Shown here: positions 18,847 through 29,206 of the stretch, piece after piece
Layout of the letters: every line of letters begins with the position of its first letter
How positions within the stretch are numbered: position 1 is the first letter of the stretch
Assembly: GCF_963169125.1 (NCBI RefSeq)
Contig: NC_084796.1
Coordinates: 213,903,948 to 213,967,947 of the forward strand
Direction of reading: 5' to 3'
Source of the DNA: Humulus lupulus
Taxonomy: Eukaryota > Streptophyta > Magnoliopsida > Rosales > Cannabaceae
Length of the DNA: 64,000 nt
Translations under genes and position numbers: made by a program
The notes under the pieces: model-generated
Database searches by the model: none
What the model saw: only the letters and a program-made list of their open reading frames with translations
Told to the model about the DNA's origin: nothing

Positions 18847-20433
18847 TGTTGACGGTGAGAACTCGTCAACGAAGTTAAGTTGGAAAAATTATCGAATTGA
18901 AATTGCTAATTCGGAAGCTATGAAAACTTGAACAATGACTCAAGAACAATGGAATAACAGCAATGGAGAATTCAGTATCTCATTCACACTAATGTCTCTG
19001 CTACAGTAAAATTTCCAACCCCCTCTCAGGTGGCCTTCGAATTCAATTTATAGTAGGCTCTAACGGCCTTAGGTACATAGTGGTCCAGGGGACCAAGAGG
19101 TACAAACGTACTGTACTAGGGAAGTGGCTTCAGAGGTTGTGGCTGTACATCCCGTACAGGGGCAGGTGTCAGGAGGATGTCTCCACTACTTGTCTGTACC
19201 CCTTCCTGAGGCGTGGTAGCAGGCGTGTTGGCGCAGGAGGTAGTGGTGTCGGCTCTGACCTATGACCGTAGACGTACGGACCACGATCCTCACTGGTACT
19301 GGCATCCGTACCTGGTACCTGGTCGTACAAACATGTCTCCTTTGACTCACACTAAGCATAGGGACTTTGAAGTGTGAAAAAGGGGATCTTCGGTGTCCGT
19401 ATTGGCCGTGGCGTTGAATAGGGGTCTTGGGCCCATACACGTTAAGTCATGGGGCGTCGGCCTCCTGAGAAGATTATGGGCTGATGGACCTCCCGGGGCG
19501 TGCGCGCGCGAGACCTTGCACGACCTTGCGCATGGGGCGCCGTAGACGGCCTCGCGACCCCCTTATGGCCTCGCGCATGGGGCGCCTTAGACGGCCTCGC
19601 GACCCCCTCTTGGCCTCGCGCACGGGGCGCCTTAGACGGCCTCGCGACCCCCTCATGGCCTCGCGCATGGGGCGCCTTAGACGGCCTCGCGACCCCCTCT
19701 TGGCCTCGCGCATGGGGCGCCGTAGACGGCCTCGCGGCCCCTCATGGCCCCGCGCATGGGACGCCTTAGACGGCCTCGCGACTCCTTCCTTGGCCTTGCG
19801 CATGGGATGCCGTAGACGGCCTCGCGGCCCCTCTTGGCCTCGCGCATGGGGTTCCGTAGACGGCCTCGCGGCCCCTCTTGGCCTCGCGCATGGGATGCCG
19901 TAGACGGCCTCGCGGCTCCTCTTGGCCTCGCGCATGGGGCGCTGTAGACGGCCTCGCGGCCCCTCTTGGCCTCGCGCACGGGGCGCCTTAGACGGCCTCG
20001 CGACCCCCTTATGGCCTCGCGCATGGGGCGCCTTAGACGGTCTCGCGACCCCCTCTTGGCCTCGTGCACGGGGCGCCTTAGACGGCCTCGCGACCCCCTC
20101 TTGGCCTCGCGCATGGGACGCCGTAGACGGCCTCGCGACCCCCTCTTGGCCTCGCGCATGGGGCGCCGTAGACGGCCTCGCGGCCCCTCATGGCCTCGCG
20201 CATGGGACGCCTTAGACGGCCTCGCGACCCCCTTATGGCCTCGCGCACGGGGCGCCTTAGACGGCCTCGCGACCCCCTCTTGGCCTCGCGCATGGGACGC
20301 CGTAGACGGCCTCGCGACCCCCTTATGGCCTCGCGCATGGGGCGCCGTAGACGGCCTCGCGGCCCCTCATGGCCCCGCGCATGGGACGCCTTAGACGGCC
20401 TTATATTTTCTCTTGATGAGATTATGAGCATCA
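18847..20433 (-). repeat. Element D 5' LTR (right copy)
   Basis: A 1587-bp LTR. It differs from the left copy mainly by a 7-bp duplication (ggtacct near 19316), two extra 45-bp minisatellite units and an intact GGCCTCGCG subrepeat, with only scattered substitutions (for example near 19523 and 19853). A minus-strand TATA motif (TATAAATT) is near 19052. Confidence 0.93.
19510..20405. repeat. 45-bp minisatellite in right LTR (20 copies)
   Basis: The same unit as in the left LTR; 20 TAGACGG cores against 18 on the left. It lies in U3, upstream of the TATA motif in sense orientation, so it could act as an enhancer or a CpG-rich methylation target (inference). Confidence 0.93.
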
Positions 20434-20437
20434 ACAC

Positions 20438-22470
20438 TAACGTCCTCCTAATCCAAGACTGCTACACTGTGTACTTTAAATAGTGACAGACTTGCTAATC
20501 AAGTCCCTTGGTTATAAATGTGTATCTAAGGTTAGTGACAAGGGTTAGGGTTAAAAATTTTGGTCAAAAGGAAACATTGACTTTCCATTTAAAATAATTA
20601 CGTTCATACATGGGATTACAAAATAACGTTAACAGATGTTTAAAAGGTTTATTATAGTTCAAAAGTTACAACCAGCTGACCTAAGCGACAAAATAAGGGA
20701 TACTACCCTAGTTCCTCTAAGATAACCCCGGCTGTGGTGGTCGGGCAGCTGCATATGTACACGCCGCCACCGAAACTCTCCAACTCATGGCTGGTGCAGC
20801 TTCCTTTTTCCCTTACCTGCACCATATAGCACCTTTGATCCAAGGCTTAACAAGAGAACTTAAACATGTGCATGAACAGTAAATACAGATTCCAAATGCA
20901 TATCTAGCATGCCCATCAGTAATAACCTACTCATGCATGCATATAGTTACAAATAAATTATCATAGGATCAATAGATGAGCATAGAGTTAATATGGGGCC
21001 CTATGCCCTAACTATGTGACCATAGAGTCATTCGGGGCCCTTTGCCCTAGCTCTAAGTAACAAGCCATAGAGCCAGCCAAACGACCCTCGAGCATGATCC
21101 CAGTTCCAAGCCCCTAGCAATAACCTAGTCACAATTATAATATAGAATCACATTAATGACGAGCAAATAAAGGCATCTGGACTGAGTCCTAGCCTCCGGG
21201 ATGTGAATTTTACTAAACTGGGTAGTAGAATCGATCCCGAACCCTTAGGTTTGAGTTCCTGCACTCAAAACCCTCTTGGGGCTTAAAATCCATTCAAGCG
21301 CCGCGACCCAAGGCAAAAGAGCCGCCACCTGCCTCAAGTAAGAGAGCCTAAGGGCTCTTCTCTGGACCACACGCGTCGCGGTGCGCCCCTATAAGCGTCA
21401 CAGCTCAAAATGGATTTCAGTACATGTTTCTCTCTACGTTCATGAGAGTTGCGGTGCCCCAAGAATAGGGTCACGGCTCGACATGAAAATCCAATTTTTG
21501 TCCCATTTTCTTCAAGCCAAATCTCACCAAAAACCTATCCAAACATAGGTACATCCCAAAGACAAGGGCCCCAATCAACTCAGCACCTCAACACCAGCAA
21601 ATCCCAAGCTTAAACTTGGCCAAAACCTTACCATTCTCCAAATTTATATTTGAGTTTTCAAAGTTCTAAAACTCAGCAAAAACCAAAGAAAACATATGGA
21701 ATTAAAGCTAGAAATAAATACCTCTGCTGCCCAACACGAAACCAAGCTTTTCGCCAAGCAATCCCGAGCCTGTACTAACCTCGATTCCCCTTAGATCGCG
21801 AGGAATTCACAAAATTGAGAGAGAGAGAGAGAGAGAATGTTTTCTGAGTGCTTCTCCTTAGTTTTTTGTTTTTGTGAGGTTACTTAGAGTTCAAGTAACT
21901 CTAAGTAAATCTTGAGGCTCGGGCTATCAAAACTGTCCCCGAGGGTAAAATGGTCAAAATCCCTAAAATTCCCTCCCAATCTCACTAACTCCGAATATAT
22001 CCTCGAATATTTATCCTCATTACCCGATGTCTCGGTAATGCACTAATTATCCAAAATACCCCTTGACTCACCCCGAGTCGAGTATTTCGTCTCGTTGTGA
22101 CTTTCCCCCTAACTTGCTCTCTAAGATCGCCTTGTGCCGAGTAACCCAAATATATCCACATAATAATGTGGTCTCACATATATCATTTATATGCACATAC
22201 ATTCTAAATATACCCGTAATAGGCCAAATCATGAAAATTTCCTTTCTAATAAGAGATAGGCCCACATGAATATTTAATACACCCAAACATGCATATTTAG
22301 CCATATTATAATATAACTCATGTAATCATATAATGATACGCACATATATATATATCACATAAAGAAATATTTCATAATTAAATCACCTATATGTAAATAA
22401 TCTCCATAGTTTGTCATCCTGGCCCCCTAATCAAGGCCCTAAGCCTTATTAGGTAATTTGGGATGTTACA
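20438..22470 (-). repeat. Element F 3' LTR (left copy)
   Basis: It runs (TG)TAACGTCCTCC ... GGGATGTTACA. It matches the right LTR and the solo LTR at 32569. Relative to the right copy it lacks about 480 bp: at 21078 AAACGACC leads directly into CTCGAGCATGATCCC, whereas the right copy has the extra segment 28333-28830. A (GA)n run lies at about 21815-21836. Confidence 0.87.
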
Positions 22471-22490
22471 ACTATCCCCTCCTTACAAAA
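22471..22490 (-). other. Polypurine tract of element F
   Basis: Minus-strand GTAAGGAGGGGATAGT immediately precedes the 3' LTR start TGTAACATCCC. Confidence 0.7.
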
Positions 22491-22504
22491 ACTTCATCCT
22501 CGAA

Positions 22505-23640
22505 ATTTGACTAGAATAGCTCGGAATACTGATTCTGCATATCTGACTCCAGTTCCCAAGTCGCTTCCTCGTCCTTGTTGTTCCTCCATAATACTTTAAT
22601 CAAAGGTATAGTCATCTTCCTCAGAATATTGTCCTTCTCATCTAAAATTTGAGCTGGCTGCTCCCCATAGGATAAATCTGTCTCCAATTCCAAATCTTCG
22701 TAACTCAACACATGAGTCTGATCTGATCCATACTTCCTCAACATGGAAATATGAAATATGTTGTGCACACTAGATAGTATCGGGGGTCTAGGCCATCCTA
22801 TAGGCCACCTGACCGATCCTCTCCAGGATCTCAAATGGTCCAACAAACCTAGGGCTTAGCTTACCCTTCTTCCCAAATCTCTTCACCCTTCTCAATGGTG
22901 AAACCCTAAGGAAGACATAGTCTCCCACTTGGAACAACATGTTCCTCCGCTTTGGGTCTGAATAACTCTTCTGTCTACTTTGAGATGTGAGCATCCGAGC
23001 TCTAATCTTTTCAATAGACTTAGTGGTCCTCTAAACTGCCTCAAGACCCAAATATTTCCTCTCACCCATCTCATCCCAGTGAATGGGTGATCTACACTTC
23101 CTACCATACATCATCTCATAAGGTGTCACTCCAATAGTCGACTGGTAGCTGTTATTATAGGAATACTCTATGAGAGGCAAATATTTACTCCAGGACCCTT
23201 CAAATTCCAATACACATGCTCTCAACATGTCCTCCAATATCTGGATAGTCCTCTCACACTGATCGTTAGTTTGAGGATGATCAACTGTACTAAACTTAAG
23301 CTGTGTACCCATTGCCTTTTGTAAACTTCAGTAAAACTTGGAAGTAAAAATAAGGTCCCTATTCAATTCAATAGGTCTCAGAGTCCCATGAAGGCATACT
23401 ATCTCTCTCACATAGAGATTTGCATACTAGTCAACTATGAAGTTCATCCTCACTAGTAAGAAGTGAGCTGACTTCGTATACCGCTCCACAATGACCCAGA
23501 CTGAATCGTGTTGGCCCATTGTTCTAGGCAATCCCACCACGAAATCCATTGTGATGTCCTCCCACTTCCACTTTGGGATATCTAGAGGCTGTAGCACCCC
23601 TACTGGTCTCTCAGGCACTTTGCCACATACTCAGTTACAT
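22505..23640 (-). pseudogene. Element F integrase with chromodomain-like end
   Basis: Fragments at 23618-23427 (WKWEDITMDFVVGLP), 23312-23031 (HPQTNDQCERTIQILEDML), 22994-22788 and 22846-22511 together cover an integrase core and the C-terminal GPF and chromodomain region (KVLWRN, EEATWELE). Frameshifts and stops divide them. In intact relatives this enzyme inserts the cDNA and the chromodomain is thought to direct it to heterochromatin. The family HPQTDGQSER motif has changed to HPQTNDQCER here. Confidence 0.85.
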
Positions 23641-23833
23641 CCCTCTTCATCTCAGGCAACCAATATAAAACTTTCAGATCCCCGTACATCTTCGCGGTGC
23701 TTGGATGTAGAGAATAGGGGTAGTATGAGATTCATCTAGAATCTCCTGTCTGATGCCAGTGTCTATCGAAATTCAAATCCGATCCTTGTATCTCAATAAA
23801 CCCATGTCTGACACTGTTTAGTCCTTAGCCACT

Positions 23834-25340
23834 CTAGCTAGGACGTCCCTCTAATCTTTTCCAATTGTGGTCACTCAACTGTTTATCCTTAGTCCTCTCC
23901 AAAAGAGTAGACTGCAAGGTGATATTGGCTAACTGGCCCGCCACTAGCTCAATACCTTCTCCAGCCATATCCTCAACCAACTCCTTGGATATCTGCCTAG
24001 CACTATACAATTGTCCCGGGCCGTTCCGACTTAAGGCATCTGCTACCACGTTGGCTTTCCCTGGGTGATAGAGGATCTCACAATCATAATCCTTCACAAG
24101 CTCTAACCAACGTCTCAACCTTGTGTTCAAATCCTTCTGGGTGAAGAAGTATTTCAAACTCTTGTGATCCGTGTATATCTCACACTTCTCACCATACAAG
24201 TAGTGTCGCCACACCTTTTGTGCAAAAACTACTGCTGCAAGTTCCAGATCATGTGAGGGGTACCTTTGCTCATACTCCTTCAGCTGAAGTGATGCATAGG
24301 TAATCACCTTCCCTGTCTGCATAAGGACACAACCTAGGCCCTACCTCGAGCCGTCAAAATAAACCAAAAACTTGTCCTGATCTATAGGAAGACTCAGAAT
24401 TGGAGTGGTGATCAAATTCTTCTTTAATCTCTAGAAAATGTCCTCACACCTGTTTGACCATATGAACCTCTAAATCTTGTGTGTCAACTTTGTCAGTGGT
24501 GATGCAATCTTGGAAAACCCCTCCACAAAGCGTCTGTAATAACATGCCAATCCCAAGAAACTTCTGATCTCTAAAGCATTCTTCGGCCTTGGCCAATCTC
24601 TGACCGCCTCAATCTTCACTGGATCGATGATAATTTCACCCTTATTGGCTATGTGACCTATGAAAGTCACCCGTGGAGCCACAACTCGAACTTCTTGAAT
24701 TTTGCATACAACCTGTACTTTCTCAACCTCTGTAGTACCAATCTAAGATGTTGCTCATGCTCTGTCTCTGACTAAGAGTATACAAATATATTGTTGATAA
24801 AGACGATCACAAACCGATCTAGGTAATCTTTGAACACCTTGTTCATCAGATCCATAAATGATGCTGAGCATTAGTCAGTCCAAATGACATCACCAAAAAA
24901 TCATAAAGCCCATACCTGGTGCGAAAATTTGTCTTCGGTACATCCTCCTCCATGATCCTCAACTGGTGATAACCAAATCAAAGATCTATCTTGGAGAATA
25001 CCATCTTACTCTGTAACTGATCAAACAGATTATCAATCCTTGACAGAGGATACATGTTCTTGATAGTTAACTTATTCAGTTCCCTATAATCGATACACAT
25101 TCTTAGAGTACCATCTGTCTTCTTCACGAAGAGAATTGGAGTGCCCCCATGGCGAAAAATTGGGCCTGATAAAACCCAAGTCTAGTAACTCCTGCAATTG
25201 AACCTTTAGTTCTTTTAGCTCTGCTGGAACCATTCTGTACGGTGCCCATGACACATGCTTTGTCCCTGGCACTAGTTCAATCACAAACTCTATCTCCCTG
25301 TGAGGAGGTAACCCTGACTGATCCTCTGGAAACACATCCA
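23834..25340 (-). pseudogene. Element F reverse transcriptase and RNase H
   Basis: RT fragments: 25335-25084 ([14 protein letters not shown], then [18 protein letters not shown]) and 24682-24470 (VTFIGHIANKGEIIIDP). RNase H: 24322-23834 ([39 protein letters not shown]). The catalytic RT motif, expected as FIDD, reads FINN at about 24801-24790 because both Asp codons are now Asn. The fragments are in different frames. The enzyme is dead. Confidence 0.88.
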
Positions 25341-25426
25341 GAAACTCACATCCTTGTGTGTCCTGGTCCTACTGGCACGACCTTAGTGGTATCCACCATA
25401 CTAGCTAAGAGTCATATGCATCCTCC

Positions 25427-26900
25427 TTACAATAGGTCTCTAGCTCTAAGTACAGATATCATAGGTATACGGGGTCCATGCACAGTGCCAACAAATACAA
25501 AGGGATCCTCACCCTCAGGTTCAAAGGTTACCATCGTCTTCTTACAATCTATTGTTGCCCCATACTTCTCTAACCAGTAAATACCCATAATTATATCAAA
25601 GTCAGTCATAACCAACTCTATCAATTTAGCTGACAACTCCCTACCAATCACTATAACTGGAAGTGATCTAACCCATTCCTGGAAACCACTAACTCCCCAG
25701 TAGGCAACATAATACCAAACCCCACAGGATAAAAGTCACGAGGTCTACATTGTCCATCAATGATTCTACTAGAACAAAAGAATGTGTAGCACCCAAATAA
25801 TTCAAAAGAGTATAAAGCGTCCTAGCACTAGAAAGGTGATATGTAACCACCGAGGGAATAGCCTCGGCCTCTGCCTGAGTCAAGGTGAACACCCGAGCTG
25901 ACATCAGGCTATCCACCTTCTTCGGCTCTTCCTTCCTAGCTTTCGGACAATCCTTCTTTAGGTGTCCCACACTCCGGCAGACAAAGCAGGCCTTCACCTA
26001 ACATTCCCCAATATGGTACCTCTTGCACCTAGTACATCCTGGGAATGCTTTCTAGGACTCACCACTACCCTGACGGCCTATCTGTACACCCCGTGGCCTC
26101 ATATCCGGCCCTGGAGCTGAAAATGTATATTGAGTCTTTTTCTTTTGGTCACTAGGGCCTCCACCCCTACCGAAGCCTGCAAATGGAGGTCTCGGCCTCC
26201 TAGAATCCCTTCTGGCTAGATTCTCGCACCAGATCTTGTTCTCTACACTCTCAGCTATGAGCGCCTTCTCAACAACTTGAACATTAGTAGTCACTCCTGG
26301 CACAATAGTGATATGAACATCCCGGGCTACCATAGGCTGTAGCTCCTGGAGAACCCTCTCTCTTCTGGTTCCATCAGTGGGCATTAGATCCCGTCAAACT
26401 TCAAGGCTTAATTGGTCACTGACATGTTTCCCTGAAATAACTTACTGAACTCTTCAGCCTTCGCACCTTTAACTGCATCGTTGTAGTATTTCTCATTGAA
26501 CAGAGTTCAGATTTCTTCCCATACCATAATATTTACAGCCCTGGTCTGGGATACCGCCTCCCACCATATTCAGGCATTTTCCTAAAAATATATAAGTGGC
26601 ACAGGCTACTCTCTCATTAGCACCTACGTTCATGAAATCCAAGATTGTGGTTATCATTGTCATCCCTGCTCAGCCTTCAGTGGATCTAAAGTGCCCTAAA
26701 AAACCGGAGGGTACTGTTTCGTGAACCTCTGATGTAGGGGTACCAATCTATCTCCTACTGCATGGGGCTATACTACCCCTGGTACCTCTAGTTGTATCAC
26801 TGTCGGTACTGCGGACTGTAGGTTCCCTGTTGGATCCTATTATTGTCTCAAGAGGCAAATTTCATCTTCTTGCCACTGTGACCTTGCTTGCATATTGGCA
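25427..26900 (-). pseudogene. Element F gag end, zinc knuckle and protease
   Basis: Gag matrix-like peptide near 26700-26560 (ILDFMNVGANERVACATY) and its basic C-terminal part at 26384-26052. A CCHC zinc knuckle CFVCRSVGHLKKDC is at about 25988-25947. The protease region continues to 25427, but the active site reads YLGATHSF where relatives have DSGATHSF, so the catalytic Asp is gone. Stops and frameshifts separate the pieces. Confidence 0.82.
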
Positions 26901-27653
26901 AGCACCTATTGCCAATTCTCTTGAGCTGGCGGTGGGGCTTGGCCCTGGTCATTCTCTTCCCTAGGATATATTTCTTGGCCAGCCAACCTCTCTGACCTTT
27001 GTTGAAGCATACTGATAATTGTCCCACTCTACAGTGATCAATTCGGTCATTAGGTAAGTAATAATTATACCTCTTGCCGCTTGACTGTCCAAGACCGAAC
27101 AAACCAACATATGCAATGCTAATAATTATGCCAACAAATAATATATTCAATCATGATGCTAATAAGTACTTCCTTATATTCATCAGCAAATAATGATGCT
27201 AATAAGCATTTCTGGCATACATAAGTAATTAACGATGCAAATAAGAATGTTCAAGCATTTATACATATACAACAATGCTAATAAGCATGTTCTTTAATCT
27301 CTGCCAGTATTAACAGTGCTAATAAGCATTTCCTGGCCTATATGCGATTACTAGCGCTAATGATCGTGTCTTGACCTACATGTCCATCTATCAACGCTAA
27401 TAAGTGGTTCATTTGCACTCACAAGCAATAACAATGCTAATAAGCATATCTTTATCGTTCATGCAACAGTAATGGGCCAGGTCCTATCATTATATCTCAT
27501 GCTCCCTAATAAGGCATACAGATAAGGTGTATACTTTTATTTAAATAGTTAAGCACTTAATCATATAAGTAGTTACCAAACCCTGACTCGAGCTTATCTT
27601 TAGTGGCGAGTGTACATGTCTGACTAGTCTTCAGGAACCATTAAACCTTGGCA
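26901..27653 (-). other. Element F leader (non-coding)
   Basis: About 750 bp between the PBS and the recognisable gag. It contains the 40-bp repeat array (27116-27473) and no convincing gene; the small frame at 27150-26848 has no family features that I recognise, though it could overlap the gag N-terminus. Confidence 0.6.
27116..27473. repeat. Nine-copy, 40-bp tandem dyad array in element F leader
   Basis: ATGCTAATAAGCAT-like dyads start at 27116, 27156, 27196, 27235, 27275, 27316, 27354, 27394 and 27434, spaced 38-41 bp. The best copies have arms ATGCT and AGCAT around AATA. Sequence between the dyads is not conserved. Confidence 0.85.
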
Positions 27654-27666
27654 GCTCTGATACCAA
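27654..27666 (-). other. Initiator Met-tRNA primer binding site of element F
   Basis: Minus-strand TTGGTATCAGAGC, a perfect match to the usual plant initiator-Met PBS core, beside the right LTR. Confidence 0.88.
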
Positions 27667-27667
27667 G

Positions 27668-29206
27668 TAGTAATGTCCTAATCCAGGATCATTACACTGT
27701 GTACTTTAAATTATGCCAGACTTGCTAATCATGTCCCATGATTATAAACGTGTAACTAAGGTTAGTGACAAGGGTTAGGGTTCAAAATTTTGGTCAAAAG
27801 AAAATGTTGGCTTTCCATTTAAAATAATTATGTTCATACATGGGATTCGAAAATAACGTTAACAGATGTTTAAACGGTTTATTACAGCTCAAAAGTTACA
27901 ACCAGCCGACCTAAGCGACAAAATAAGGGATAAACCCTAGTTCCTCCAAGATAACCCCGACCATGGTGGTCGAGCAACAGCATATGTACACGCCGCCAGC
28001 GAATCTCTCCAACACATGGCTAATTTAACTTCCATTTCCCCTTACCTACACCACATAGCACCCGTGAGCCAAGACTTAGCAAGAAAACTTAAACATGTGC
28101 ATGATCAGTAAATACAGATTCCAAATGCATATCTAGCATGCCCAACAATAATAACCTACTCATGTATACATAGAGTTACAAATGAATGATCATAGGATCA
28201 TTCTAGGGCCCGCTGCCCTAAATAGATGGCCATAGAGGCAATATGGGGCCATATGGCCTAGCTATGTGACCATAGAGTCACCCGAGGCCCTTTGCCCTAG
28301 CTTTGAGTAACAAGCCATAGAGCCAGCCAAGCGCTTTGCTCTTTTCAAAGCGACCATGGGGTTGGTCAACGTAATAGTACGTCCCTGATTAGGCCTAATC
28401 CTTTTTACCAGCGCACAACACCCTATTTCCATCCTTAACAAATAATTCAAGGCTTTAACAAGATATTAAGACAGCCTGACACAGTTACAAATAGGCTTAC
28501 TTCAGATGATACAAGTATGCATAAATATTAATCATATGTTTTAGCCAATAAAATACAAACACAATAATAACCATGTTCCTCAATGGGCCTGAGCCTTAAT
28601 TATGCAAACAATGCAAACAAGTGTATAACATTTAACAACTATCCGGATACAGAGCATTCAAGCATGCATAATCAACAGTCACAACCATAATCTTAATCAT
28701 ATTCATTCTCAGGTGCCTGAGCCCTATTCATAACTATATTTAACAACCAGGCCAAGCCCTAATCGCATATATCATGTATTAGGTGCAGATTTCTTACCTC
28801 AGGTGTGAGTGTAATGTATAATAAGAACGATCCTCGAGCACGATCCCAGTTCCAAGCCCCTAACAATAACCTAGTCACAACCATAATATAGAATCCCATC
28901 AATAATGAACGAATAAAGGCTCTCGGACTGAGTCCTAGCCTCCTGGACATCGAATTCGGCTATACCAGGTAGTAGAATCAATCTTAGCCCTTAGGTTTGA
29001 GTTCCCGCACTCAAAACCCTCCAGGGGCTTAAAAGCCCTTCAAGTGTCGCGATACATGGAAAAATAGTCACAATCCGCCTCAAGTCAGAGAGCAAGGGCT
29101 GTCCTATAGACCACACGCGTCGGATCGTGACCCTACAAGTGCTGCAGCTCGAAAGGGATTTCAAGACCTACTTCTCCCTGCGTTCATGAGTGCCGTGACT
29201 CGACAT
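27668..29206 (-). repeat. Element F 5' LTR (right copy, truncated)
   Basis: It begins TAGTAATGTCCTAATCCAGG, with an altered TG terminus, and follows the left LTR until GTGACTCGACAT near 29206, where homology ends. About 1 kb of the LTR, including its U3 end, is missing. It keeps a segment (28333-28830) that is deleted in the left copy. Confidence 0.85.

Larger units (their letters stand above)
7236..20433 (-). mobile_element. Element D: full-length Tat-lineage Ty3/gypsy retrotransposon
   Basis: A 13,198-bp element in minus orientation. In sense order it has the 5' LTR (20433-18847), PBS, gag, amber codon, pol, a plus-strand antisense gene, PPT and the 3' LTR (8708-7236). The pol order protease-RT-RNase H-archaeal RNase H-integrase, with no chromodomain, and the antisense gene place it in the Tat group of plant Ty3/gypsy. 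LTR unique regions look identical over the first roughly 450 bp except for a 7-bp duplication (ggtacct) in the right copy, so insertion is recent. No 5-bp target duplication is visible: the left flank ends TTAGG and the right flank begins ACACT. Confidence 0.95.
20438..29206 (-). mobile_element. Element F: decayed chromodomain Ty3/gypsy (Tekay/Del-like)
   Basis: Minus orientation. Left LTR 20438-22470, PPT, pol, gag, leader with a 40-bp repeat array, initiator-Met PBS and right LTR 27668-29206 (truncated). Its left end abuts element D and lacks the expected TG; its right LTR is cut off at about 29206. The integrase ends with a chromodomain-like KVLWRN...EEATWELE segment. All open frames are broken. 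Confidence 0.9.

Noticed and set aside
20434..20437. Alternative LTR end CATCAACA to recover a target duplication for element D
   Set aside because: The left LTR has CATCAACT at that place and the PPT junction supports GAGCATCA as the end; no duplication appears either way.
27116..27473. CRISPR array
   Set aside because: The genome is eukaryotic. The 14-bp dyads with about 26-bp spacers lie in a retroelement leader and no cas genes are present.
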